Part shown: positions 33,538 through 41,633 of the stretch, piece after piece
Position numbering within the stretch: position 1 is the stretch's first letter
Layout of the letters: each line of letters starts with the position of its first letter
Source of the DNA: Actinoallomurus iriomotensis
GTDB lineage: Bacteria; Actinomycetota; Actinomycetes; Streptosporangiales; Streptosporangiaceae
Direction: 5' to 3'
DNA: 64,000 bases
Assembly (NCBI RefSeq): GCF_030269445.1
Contig: NZ_BSTJ01000004.1
Span: forward strand, 434,001 to 498,000
Position numbers and translations under genes: made by a program
The notes under the pieces: model-generated
Told to the model about the DNA's origin: nothing
The model's input: the letters and a program-made list of their open reading frames with translations, nothing else
Databases searched by the model: none

Positions 33538-34931
33538 ACGACACGAACCGCCGGCCGGTCGTCGTCCTCGACGTCGTCGGCCTGACCCCGCGCCTGCTCC
33601 CCCACATGCCGAACGTCGCTGCGGTGGGCGCGTCCGGCTTCTCGGCCGGGCTCGACACCGTATTCCCCGCCGTCACCTGCTCGGCGCAGGCGACGCTGCT
33701 CACCGGGACGTCACCGCGGGACCACGGGATCGTGGGCAACGGCTGGTACTTCCGCGATCTCGGCGAGGTCTTCCTGTGGCGCCAGCACAACGCGCTGGTC
33801 CAGGGCGAGAAGGTCTGGGACGCGGCGCGCCGCCGGTACCCCGGCTTCCAGGTGGCCAACGTGTGCTGGTGGTACGCCATGGGCGCCGCCACCGAGCATC
33901 TCGTCACGCCCCGCCCGATCTACCACGCCGACGGCCGCAAGTCGCCGGACTGCTATACCCGCCCGCCGGAGCTGCACGACGAGCTGACCGCCGAGCTGGG
34001 CCCGTTCCCGCTGTTCTCGTACTGGGGGCCGACCGCGTCGATCGCCTCCTCGCGCTGGATCATCGCGGCCGCGCGGCGGATCCTCACCGCGAAGGACCCC
34101 GACCTCACGCTCGTCTACGTGCCGCATCTGGACTACGACCTGCAGCGCTACGGGCCGGACGGGCCCGAGGCGATCGCCGCCGCGCGCGAGGTGGACGCCG
34201 CGCTCGGCCCGCTGCTCGACGCCGCCCGGGACCGCGGCGCCGCGGTCGTCGTGCTGAGCGAGTACGGCATCACCGCCGCGCACCGGCCCGTGGACGTCAA
34301 CCGTGCGCTCCGGCGGGAGGGCCTGCTGGAGGTGCACTCCCAGGCCGGGATGGAGTACCTCGACCCGTGGGCGTCGCGTGCCTTCGCCGTCGCCGACCAC
34401 CAGGTCGCCCACATCTATGTCGCCGACTCCGCCGACGTCCCGCGCGTACGCGACATCGTGGCCGCGCTGCCGGGGGTCGCCGAGGTCCTCGACCAGGCGG
34501 GCAAGGCGGCGTACGCGATCGACCACCCGCGCGCCGGCGACCTGGTCGCGGTGGCCGAGCCGGACGCCTGGTTCACGTACTACTACTGGCTCGACGACGC
34601 GCGGGCGCCGGACTTCGCGCGGACCGTGGAGATCCATCGCAAGCCCGGCTACGACCCGGCCGAGCTGTTCTTCGACCCCGGCGACCGTGCGGTGAAGCTG
34701 CGGGCGGCCGCGGCACTGGGCCGGAAGAAACTCGGCCTGCGCTCGACGCTGTCGGTCGTCTCCCTGGACCCGTCCTGTGTACGCGGCAGCCACGGCCGGC
34801 TCCCCGACACCCCCGCCGACGGCCCGGTGCTGCTCTGCTCCGACCCCGGACACGGGCGCGAGACGTACGCGGCGTCCGAGGTGAAAGACCTGCTCCTGCG
34901 GCTGAGCGGACTGCCCAGCCGGACACCGTGA
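33534..34931 (+). CDS. eboF: Alkaline-phosphatase-superfamily phosphodiesterase (EboF type)
   Basis: About 465 aa nucleotide pyrophosphatase/phosphodiesterase fold. VVVLDVVGL gives the first metal Asp and FPAVTCSAQATLLTG the nucleophile Thr. The distal metal motifs depart from the canonical family: YDLQRYGPDGP where D-x-x-x-GH is usual, and LSEYGIT in place of SDHG. If these residues are truly metal ligands, activity could be altered or the site rebuilt. No signal peptide is evident, so it is cytoplasmic unless exported otherwise. Confidence 0.82.
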   Translation: MNDTNRRPVVVLDVVGLTPRLLPHMPNVAAVGASGFSAGLDTVFPAVTCSAQATLLTGTSPRDHGIVGNGWYFRDLGEVFLWRQHNALVQGEKVWDAARRRYPGFQVANVCWWYAMGAATEHLVTPRPIYHADGRKSPDCYTRPPELHDELTAELGPFPLFSYWGPTASIASSRWIIAAARRILTAKDPDLTLVYVPHLDYDLQRYGPDGPEAIAAAREVDAALGPLLDAARDRGAAVVVLSEYGITAAHRPVDVNRALRREGLLEVHSQAGMEYLDPWASRAFAVADHQVAHIYVADSADVPRVRDIVAALPGVAEVLDQAGKAAYAIDHPRAGDLVAVAEPDAWFTYYYWLDDARAPDFARTVEIHRKPGYDPAELFFDPGDRAVKLRAAAALGRKKLGLRSTLSVVSLDPSCVRGSHGRLPDTPADGPVLLCSDPGHGRETYAASEVKDLLLRLSGLPSRTP

Positions 34932-34952
34932 CGACGACTCCCGGAGGAAACC

Positions 34953-35963
34953 ATGCCGCGACCGATCACCCTGTTCACCGGACAGTGGGCCGACCTTCCG
35001 TTCGAGGAGGTGTGCCGGCTCGCCTCCGGCTGGGGCTATGACGGCTTGGAGATCGCCTGCTGGGGCGACCACTTCGAGGTCCCCAAGGCGCTGGAGGACG
35101 ACGGGTACGTCCGGGGCCGGCTCGACATCCTGGACAAGTACGGTCTGAAGGTCTGGGCGATCTCCAATCACCTCGTCGGGCAGGCCGTCTGTGACCACCC
35201 GATCGACGAACGCCACCAGGCGATCCTGCCGGCGCGCATCTGGGGTGACGGTGACGCCGAAGGCGTGCGACGCCGCGCCGCCGAGGAGATGAAGGACACG
35301 GCGCGGGCCGCCGCCGCGCTGGGCGTCCGTACGGTCGTGGGCTTCACCGGTTCGTCGATCTGGCACACGGTCGCCATGTTCCCGCCGGTGCCCGAGTCGA
35401 TGATCGAGGCCGGGTACCGGGACTTCGCCGACCGCTGGAATCCGATCCTCGACGTGTTCGACGAGGTCGGTGTCGGGTTCGCGCACGAGGTGCACCCCAG
35501 CGAGATCGCCTACGACTACTGGACGACCGTGCGCACGCTCGACGCGATCGGGCACCGCGAGGCGTTCGGCCTGAACTGGGACCCCTCGCACTTCGTCTGG
35601 CAGGACCTGGACCCGGTGAACTTCCTGCTCGACTTCGCCGACCGGATCCGCCATGTCGACTGCAAGGACGCGAAGGTGCGCACCGGCGACGGCCGCCGCG
35701 GCCGCCTGTCGTCCCATCTGCCCTGGGCCGACCTGCGCCGGGGCTGGGACTTCATCTCCACCGGGCGCGGCGACGTGCCCTGGGAGGACTGCTTCCGCGC
35801 GCTGAACGCCATCGGCTACGACGGGCCGATCTCCATCGAGTGGGAGGACGCCGGCATGGACCGGCTGGCCGGCGCGCCCGACGCGCTCGCCTACGTCCGC
35901 CGGCTCGCCGAGATCGAACCCCCGGCCGCCGCGTTCGACGCCGCCTTCGGCTCCGGCGACTGA
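34953..35963 (+). CDS. TIM-barrel sugar phosphate isomerase/epimerase
   Basis: About 336 aa, the last gene of the ebo-like set, with GGAGG seven bases before the ATG. Metal ligands typical of the family appear in [15 protein letters not shown] (Glu/His), [13 protein letters not shown] (Asp/His), HVDCKDAK and SIEWEDAG. It is cytoplasmic and longer than the barrel at 30090. Related proteins isomerise keto-sugars, cyclitols or 3-keto-glycosides. A convergent-end terminator follows 13 bases after the stop. Confidence 0.87.
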   Translation: MPRPITLFTGQWADLPFEEVCRLASGWGYDGLEIACWGDHFEVPKALEDDGYVRGRLDILDKYGLKVWAISNHLVGQAVCDHPIDERHQAILPARIWGDGDAEGVRRRAAEEMKDTARAAAALGVRTVVGFTGSSIWHTVAMFPPVPESMIEAGYRDFADRWNPILDVFDEVGVGFAHEVHPSEIAYDYWTTVRTLDAIGHREAFGLNWDPSHFVWQDLDPVNFLLDFADRIRHVDCKDAKVRTGDGRRGRLSSHLPWADLRRGWDFISTGRGDVPWEDCFRALNAIGYDGPISIEWEDAGMDRLAGAPDALAYVRRLAEIEPPAAAFDAAFGSGD

Positions 35964-35976
35964 GCCCGGGATCCCC

Positions 35977-36011
35977 GACCGGCGGAGGTCACCTGGTGGC
36001 CTCCGCCGGTC
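35977..36011. terminator. Bidirectional terminator after the ebo-like set
   Basis: Perfect 12-bp stem GACCGGCGGAGG with further pairing inside. It lies between the end of the plus-strand TIM-barrel gene and the end of the convergent hydrolase gene. Confidence 0.75.
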
Positions 36012-36036
36012 GCGGCTTCACCGGCGCGGGCGCCGG

Positions 36037-37527
36037 TCAGGCACTGCAGCGGGTGCCGGGTGCGGGGGCCTGGCCGGTGAGCAGATAGTCCACCTCGTTC
36101 TGGCGGGCGCAGGAGGAGTTGTACAGGGCGGTGTGCCCGTCTCCGTCGTAGGTGAGGAGCCGGCTGCCGCTGATCTGCCGGGACAGGCTCCGCGCCCACG
36201 CGTACGGAGTCGCCGGGTCGTAGGTGTTGCCGACCACCAGGACGGTCGGTACTCCGGTGATGCGCTGCGGAGCCGGGGGGTCGGCCGCCTTGACCGGCCA
36301 GCCGGCGCAGCCGGTCGTCCAGTCCCAGTACTCCGAGTACCGCCACATGTGCGGGGCCGCCCCGCGGACGGCGGCCAGCCGGACCCGCAGGTCGGCGTAG
36401 CCGTGCAGGCCGGGTGGGAAGTCCTGGCAGCTGATCGCGCGGTAGGCCGGGTAGGTCGGGTCCAGGCCGACCACGGCCTGCCCCAGCGCGGACGCGTCCG
36501 ACGGCGTCTTCTCGGCGGCGGCCAGCGCGGTGCCCAGCTGCGGCCACAGGAAGCGCATCGTCAGGTAGGCGTAGGTTCCAGAGGTGACCTCGGCGGCGGT
36601 CAAGGGCCGCCCCAGCGCCGGGTCCTGGACCTCGCCGCGACCGGCTCGCGCGAGGAGGGTGTCGAAGTCCGCGACGACGTCACCGCCCTGCGGAGCGCAG
36701 CCGCTCGCCGTCGCGCACCAGGCCGCGAAGCGGCGGAACTCGCGTTCGATCGCCGCGGACTCGTCGACCACGTCCCGGGTCATCGGGCGGGTGTGGTCCA
36801 CGGCGCCGTCCAGCACCATCGCCCGTACCCGGCCGGGGAACAGCCGCGCGTACGCGGCGCCCAGCTCCGTGCCGTAGGAGACGCCGAGCCAGGAGATCCG
36901 CGACTCACCGAGCGCGGCACGGACCGCGTCGATGTCACGCGCCGCGCTGACGGTGTCCACGTGGCCGATCAGCGGGCCGGTCGTCTTCGCGCAGTCGAGC
37001 CCGTGCCGGCGACTGCCGGCGACCATCCGCCGGTACTGCGCCCGGTTCTGCGGAAGGGTCGGCGCGGCCGGGTCGTACACCGGCGTGGAGCAGCGGACCG
37101 GCGTGCTGTCCCCGACCCCGCGCGGGTCGAGACCGATCAGATCGAAGCGGTCGCGCAGCGGTTTCAGGTCGGCATGCCCGAGCAGCATCCCGCCCTGGGC
37201 GACCGTCGCGGTCCCCGAACCGCCCGGACCGCCGGGGTTGACCAGCAGCGCCCCGACCCGGTGCGACGTGTCGGTCGCGCGCAGCCGGTCCACCGCGATG
37301 CTGATCTTCTTCCCGCCCGGGTGGGACCAGTCCAGGGGGACGGTGACGGTGGCGCACTCCAGCTGCGGGGCGGTGTTCTCCGTATGGCAGTCGCGCCACT
37401 TCGGCGACGACGTGACCTGGCCGTCCGAGGCGCGGGTCCCCGCGGTCACGGCCGGGGCCGAACACGACCCCGTGGCCAGGACGGCGGCGAGGGCCGCGGC
37501 CATCGCCGATCCGGATCGATATCTCAA
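36037..37527 (-). CDS. Exported alpha/beta hydrolase, TAP-like tripeptidyl aminopeptidase family
   Basis: About 496 aa. The nucleophile elbow is WLGVSYGTELG; the oxyanion region LVNPGGPGGSG and the C-terminal VGNTYDPATPYAWA (Asp) and GDGHTALY (His) complete the triad, with the TAP C-terminal domain intact. I start at a TTG with GGAG five bases upstream, which places a hydrophobic export signal (SAMAAALAAVLATGSC) at the N-terminus. A GTG 25 codons upstream has no ribosome site. The Cys after LATGS may be lipid-modified. Such enzymes trim N-terminal tripeptides outside the cell. Confidence 0.83.
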   Translation of the reverse strand: MRYRSGSAMAAALAAVLATGSCSAPAVTAGTRASDGQVTSSPKWRDCHTENTAPQLECATVTVPLDWSHPGGKKISIAVDRLRATDTSHRVGALLVNPGGPGGSGTATVAQGGMLLGHADLKPLRDRFDLIGLDPRGVGDSTPVRCSTPVYDPAAPTLPQNRAQYRRMVAGSRRHGLDCAKTTGPLIGHVDTVSAARDIDAVRAALGESRISWLGVSYGTELGAAYARLFPGRVRAMVLDGAVDHTRPMTRDVVDESAAIEREFRRFAAWCATASGCAPQGGDVVADFDTLLARAGRGEVQDPALGRPLTAAEVTSGTYAYLTMRFLWPQLGTALAAAEKTPSDASALGQAVVGLDPTYPAYRAISCQDFPPGLHGYADLRVRLAAVRGAAPHMWRYSEYWDWTTGCAGWPVKAADPPAPQRITGVPTVLVVGNTYDPATPYAWARSLSRQISGSRLLTYDGDGHTALYNSSCARQNEVDYLLTGQAPAPGTRCSA

Positions 37528-37674
37528 CGACTCTCCACTGGCTGAGGGGGAACGGCGGCGCACCGTGCGGGCCGCGCTGTGGATGATCGCAGCCGGCGAC
37601 ACCGCGCCGCATCACACTCCGGGCGGACCTCGTCGCCGTCCGTGTGCGACTCCGGGCCGACCTTTCGCGCGACC

Positions 37675-39951
37675 TCAAGCCGAGGCTTCGTGCGACCTCG
37701 GGCGGACCGCCAACGCCGCCCCGGTGGCCGACTCGCGGCATTCGGCGAGCCGTTCGGGGATCCCTTCGAAGAGGACCCGGCCGCCGTGGCGGCCGGGGCC
37801 GGGGCCGAGGTCGATCACCCAGTCCGCCCGGCGGATCACCTCCAGGTCGTGCTCGATGACGACCACGGTGTTGCCCTTGTCGACCAGCCGGCCGAGCACG
37901 TCCAGCAGGGTGTCGATGTCGGACAGGTGCAGCCCGGTCGTCGGTTCGTCGAGAACGTAGAGGGTGTGCTCGTCCGGGCGTGCGAGCTCTCTGGCGATCT
38001 TCAGACGCTGGCACTCGCCGCCCGACATCGTGGTCAGCGGCTGGCCGAGCCGCACGTACCCGAGGCCGACCTCGGCGATGTGACGCAGGGCGCGGACGAT
38101 CCCGGGATCGCGGAGCCGCCGGGTCGCCTCGCCGACGGTGAGATCGTCCACGTCCGCGATCGTCAGGCCGTCGACGGTGTGGGTGAGGACCTCATCGGTG
38201 AACCGTCTGCCTCCGCACGCCTCGCACACGGACTCGTGTCCGTCCATGAAGGCGAGATCGGTGCGGACCACGCCCACGCCTTCGCACGCCGGGCAGGCGC
38301 CGGCGGAGTTGGCGCTGAACAGCGCGGCGCTCACGCCGTTGCGCCGCGCGAACAGTCTCCGGATCGCGGGTGCGACACCGGAGTAGGTGAGCAGGGTCGA
38401 GCGGCGGTTGGCGGTCACCGGGCGCTGATCGACCACCGTGGCCGGATGCCGGTCCACGAGCTCGGCGACCAGACTCGACTTGCCCGATCCGGCGACGCCG
38501 GTGATCACCGTCAGCACTCCCACCGGGACGTCGACGCTGACGTCCCGAAGGTTGTTGCGTCCCGCGTTCTCGATCCGCAGCCTCCCGTTCGCCCCGCGCG
38601 GTCGACGGGGAGCGGGAGACTCGCGTAGCCCGCGCCCGGTCGGGGTGCCGGCGACGAGCAGATCGTCGAACCCGCCGTCGAACACGACCCGTCCTCCGTC
38701 GTCGCCGGCACCGGGACCGATCTCCACGATCCGGTCGGCGACACGCATGACGCCGGGATCGTGCTCGACGACGAGGACCGTGTTCCCCCGGTCCCGCAAC
38801 AGCGTGAGCAGGCCGGTCATGGACCGGACGTCGTGCGGGTGCAGGCCCACGGTCGGCTCGTCGAAGACGTACAGCATCTCCGTGAGGCTGCTGCCGAGGT
38901 GCCGCACCGTCTTGATGCGCTGGGACTCTCCGCCGGACAGCGTGGTCGTCGGCCGGGCGAGCGACAGGTATCCCAGCCCGATCGCGGTCAACGCCGTGAG
39001 CTTCTCGCGCAGCGCCGCGACGACCGGGGCGACGTTCGGCTCCCGCACCCCGGCGATGACGCCGGCCAGCTCGCCGATCTCCAGCCGGCTCATCTCGACG
39101 ATGGTGCGGTCGAGCACACGCGCCGTACGGGCTGCGGCGCCCAGCCGTTCGCCGTGGCAGTCCGGGCAGGTCGCCGACCGGGTGAACCGGTCGAGCACGG
39201 CCTGTTTGCGCTCCGACAACTGGTCCGCCGTGTGCAGGTAGAGCCGCTCGAAGAGCTCGACCAGGCCCTCGTAGTCCTTCGGCGGCCGGGGCGTGAGCCG
39301 TGCCGCCGCGGCGCCGCCGTGCAGCAGGGCCTGCCGCTCGTCGGCGGTCCACTCCCGTAGCGGTCTCGACGGGTCGAAGGAGCCGATCTCGGCGTACCGC
39401 CGGTACCGGTACTGGCCGTTGTCGAACCCCGGCAGCAGGATCGCGCCGTGGTCGAGCGACCGGTCCGGATCGAGCATCCGCTCCGCGTCGGGGGTGAGCG
39501 TCTCCCCGAGGCCCGCGCAGGTGGGGCACATGCCGGCGGGGTCGTTGAACGAGAAGTGGTTCGACTCCCCCACGTACGGCTCGCCGATGCGCGAGAACAG
39601 CAGCCGAAGGTAGCTGTAGGCGTCGGTGATGGTTCCGACCGTCGAGCGCGCGTTGCCGCCCAGGCGTCTCTGGTCGATGACCACCACCGGCGAGAGCCCC
39701 TCGATCAGGTCCACCTCGGGGCGGCTCCACTGGGGCAGGCGGTTCCGTACGAACGGCGGATAGGTCTCGTTCAGCTGGTACCCGGCCTCGGCCGCGATGG
39801 TGTCGAACACGAGCGAGGACTTGCCCGACCCCGAGACTCCCGCGAACACCACCAGTGCGCCGCGCGGCACGTCGAGGCTCACGGCCATCAGGTTGTTGGT
39901 GCGCGCACCACGGATACGGATCATGCGCTGCGTCTGCTGGAAAGGGGCCAC
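37675..39951 (-). CDS. UvrA-like ABC ATPase (DrrC/excinuclease-paralogue type)
   Basis: About 758 aa, shorter than true UvrA (~950). It has two ABC modules: Walker A GVSGSGKSS and GVAGSGKSS, signatures LSGGESQR and MSGGECQR, Walker B DEPTVGL and DEPTTGL. Zinc-type CPTC, CPDC, CPAC and CEAC pairs are present, so it probably binds DNA. Such paralogues are linked to resistance against DNA-intercalating drugs. The GTG start has TACGGT exactly six bases upstream, a leaderless arrangement; an ATG nine codons later is the alternative. It is divergent from the WYL regulator, with a shared inverted repeat between. Confidence 0.85.
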   Translation of the reverse strand: MAPFQQTQRMIRIRGARTNNLMAVSLDVPRGALVVFAGVSGSGKSSLVFDTIAAEAGYQLNETYPPFVRNRLPQWSRPEVDLIEGLSPVVVIDQRRLGGNARSTVGTITDAYSYLRLLFSRIGEPYVGESNHFSFNDPAGMCPTCAGLGETLTPDAERMLDPDRSLDHGAILLPGFDNGQYRYRRYAEIGSFDPSRPLREWTADERQALLHGGAAAARLTPRPPKDYEGLVELFERLYLHTADQLSERKQAVLDRFTRSATCPDCHGERLGAAARTARVLDRTIVEMSRLEIGELAGVIAGVREPNVAPVVAALREKLTALTAIGLGYLSLARPTTTLSGGESQRIKTVRHLGSSLTEMLYVFDEPTVGLHPHDVRSMTGLLTLLRDRGNTVLVVEHDPGVMRVADRIVEIGPGAGDDGGRVVFDGGFDDLLVAGTPTGRGLRESPAPRRPRGANGRLRIENAGRNNLRDVSVDVPVGVLTVITGVAGSGKSSLVAELVDRHPATVVDQRPVTANRRSTLLTYSGVAPAIRRLFARRNGVSAALFSANSAGACPACEGVGVVRTDLAFMDGHESVCEACGGRRFTDEVLTHTVDGLTIADVDDLTVGEATRRLRDPGIVRALRHIAEVGLGYVRLGQPLTTMSGGECQRLKIARELARPDEHTLYVLDEPTTGLHLSDIDTLLDVLGRLVDKGNTVVVIEHDLEVIRRADWVIDLGPGPGRHGGRVLFEGIPERLAECRESATGAALAVRPRSHEASA

Positions 39952-39957
39952 GTCGCC

Positions 39958-39999
39958 ACCGTAGGAGCAGACGCGGTCAGGCCATGACCGCAATAGAGT
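39958..39999. promoter_or_regulatory. Divergent leaderless promoters around a perfect inverted repeat
   Basis: GCGGTCA (39973-39979) and TGACCGC (39985-39991) form a perfect 7+7 dyad with a 5-base spacer. On one side TACGGT (39963-39958, minus) ends six bases before the UvrA-like GTG. On the other TAGAGT (39994-39999, plus) ends six bases before the WYL GTG. The dyad covers both -35 zones, so one regulator bound there would block both genes. The WYL protein is the natural candidate. Confidence 0.6.
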
Positions 40000-40005
40000 G
40001 GGGCC

Positions 40006-40977
40006 GTGCTCGACATGACGCACCGCACCCTCGAACTCCTGGCCCACCTGCAGACGGGCCGGCGGTTCAGCGGTGAGGAACTCGCCGCGCGCCTGGACGT
40101 CAGCCCGCGCACGTTGCGCCGCGATGTGGAGCGGCTCCGCGAGTACGGCTACCCGGTCACGACCCGGCCCGGTCCCAGCGGCTTCTACCAGCTCTCGGCC
40201 GGCCGGACGCTACCGCCGCTCATCCTCGACGACGACGAAGTGGTCGCGACGCTCGCCGGACTCGCGCTGCTCGGCTCCACCACGGCACCCGATTCCGCCG
40301 CGGACTCCCGGGGCGGAATCGGGCCCGCCGCCGATCGCGCGTACGGCAAGATCGACCAGTTCCTCCCGAAACGGCTCCGGCCACGCGTCACCGCCTTCCG
40401 GGCGACCGTCGAAGCCGCGCCCCAGTTCGCGCCCAACGTCGACGCCGACGTCCTGGCGATCCTCGGGTCCGCCTCGGCCCGGCACGAACGCGTCACCTTC
40501 ACGTACACGAGCCGGACCGGCGGCACGACCGCACGCCGGGTCGAGCCCTACCGCCAGGTCCACTTCCGGCTGCGCTGGTACCTGCTCGCGTGGGACCTCG
40601 ACCGGGCCGACTGGCGTACGTTCCGGCTCGACCGCGTCAGCGCGATCTCGGCCACCGGAACGCCCTTCACGCCCCGGCCACTGCCGGCCCGGTCCGCCGC
40701 CGCGTATCTCCGCGAGGAGGTGTCCGCGGGGCGTCACCAGGCCGTGGTCGTCGTCGACGCCCCGCCCGCGGTGGTCGGCGACGCGCTGAGATTCCAGGAC
40801 TTCGACCTGGTGCCGCTGCCGGGAGGCCGGAGCCGGGTCACCGCCTGGGTCGACTCCTTCGAATGGCTCACCCTCAACCTCGTCCCCATCGGAGCGGACT
40901 TCCTCATCGAGGAACCGGCCGAATTCCGTGACCGCTGCAGAGAACTCGCCTCCCGGCTGAAGCGGGCCGCCCACTGA
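40006..40977 (+). CDS. WYL-domain HTH transcriptional regulator
   Basis: About 323 aa. A DeoR/HTH_11 winged helix at ~1-60 (TLELLAHLQTGRRFSGEELA, LDVSPRTLRRDVERL) is followed by a WYL-like region (~130-215; FTYTSRTGG and the strand HFRLRWYLLAWDL) and a C-terminal extension domain. WYL regulators sense nucleic acids or small ligands and often govern DNA-damage or defence genes. Pairing with a UvrA-like ATPase fits a damage or drug response. GTG start, probably leaderless; an ATG three codons later is possible. Confidence 0.87.
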   Translation: MLDMTHRTLELLAHLQTGRRFSGEELAARLDVSPRTLRRDVERLREYGYPVTTRPGPSGFYQLSAGRTLPPLILDDDEVVATLAGLALLGSTTAPDSAADSRGGIGPAADRAYGKIDQFLPKRLRPRVTAFRATVEAAPQFAPNVDADVLAILGSASARHERVTFTYTSRTGGTTARRVEPYRQVHFRLRWYLLAWDLDRADWRTFRLDRVSAISATGTPFTPRPLPARSAAAYLREEVSAGRHQAVVVVDAPPAVVGDALRFQDFDLVPLPGGRSRVTAWVDSFEWLTLNLVPIGADFLIEEPAEFRDRCRELASRLKRAAH

Positions 40978-41033
40978 GCGGATTACGCTCGTCAATCGTC
41001 ATCGTTGATCGAACAGAGCGCGGTGAAGCCGAC

Positions 41034-41549
41034 ATGGGTGATCACAGCGAGCAGTTCCGGGCCTACCTCGCAGGTCATCGGCGTAATCCCCTGACGACCA
41101 CGCTCACCGGAGCCCGCGTCCTCAACGCATTCCAGGTGCCCTGGTTCAGAATCGCTCCGCCGCGCGGTTTCGGCGTCCTCACCACCGTCGGCCGCAAGAC
41201 CGGAAAGACAAGGCGCACGTGCGTACGGGTGATCCGGAGCGGCCAGAAGGTCTTCCTCGTCTCTCTGACCGGTTCAGGCGCGGCGTGGTTTCTCAATGTG
41301 AAGGCGAACCCACAGGTGAGGCTCCGCATGAGAGGGGGAGGCTTCGACGGTCTCGCCCGCGAGATCACCGATCCGGCCATGATCGAGGAAGGCCGGCGGA
41401 TCTACTCAACCACCGTGAATCCCTTCGACCACCTCGAGTACCGCATGCATCGCACCGGCACTCCGACCGATGAGAAGATCCGCGCGATGCACGAGAAGTG
41501 GTACACGGACGGAACACCGGTCGTCATCGAGTTGTCCGCCGGGCGGTAG
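41034..41549 (+). CDS. Deazaflavin-dependent nitroreductase-family protein (Ddn-like)
   Basis: About 171 aa, matching the actinobacterial Ddn/FDOR-A split-barrel family that uses F420H2. Typical stretches are LTTVGRKTGKTRRTCV, the F420-contact region, and AAWFLNVKANPQVRL. Members reduce quinones, coumarins or nitroimidazoles in the membrane or cytosol. A monocistronic unit is likely: 56 bases follow the WYL gene and only a weak GGTGAAG lies before the ATG. Function in this organism cannot be narrowed. Confidence 0.83.
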   Translation: MGDHSEQFRAYLAGHRRNPLTTTLTGARVLNAFQVPWFRIAPPRGFGVLTTVGRKTGKTRRTCVRVIRSGQKVFLVSLTGSGAAWFLNVKANPQVRLRMRGGGFDGLAREITDPAMIEEGRRIYSTTVNPFDHLEYRMHRTGTPTDEKIRAMHEKWYTDGTPVVIELSAGR

Positions 41550-41633
41550 CCGGACCCACGGAGACGAGGCCACGGCGCCGTCACGCCCGTGCCGGTACGG
41601 TTTCGGCGAGGGCCTGCGCGCCGAGGAGAGCAG

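Noticed and set aside
37675-39951. Housekeeping excinuclease UvrA
   Set aside because: At ~760 aa it is too short and lacks the extra UvrB-interaction length. It resembles resistance-type paralogues.
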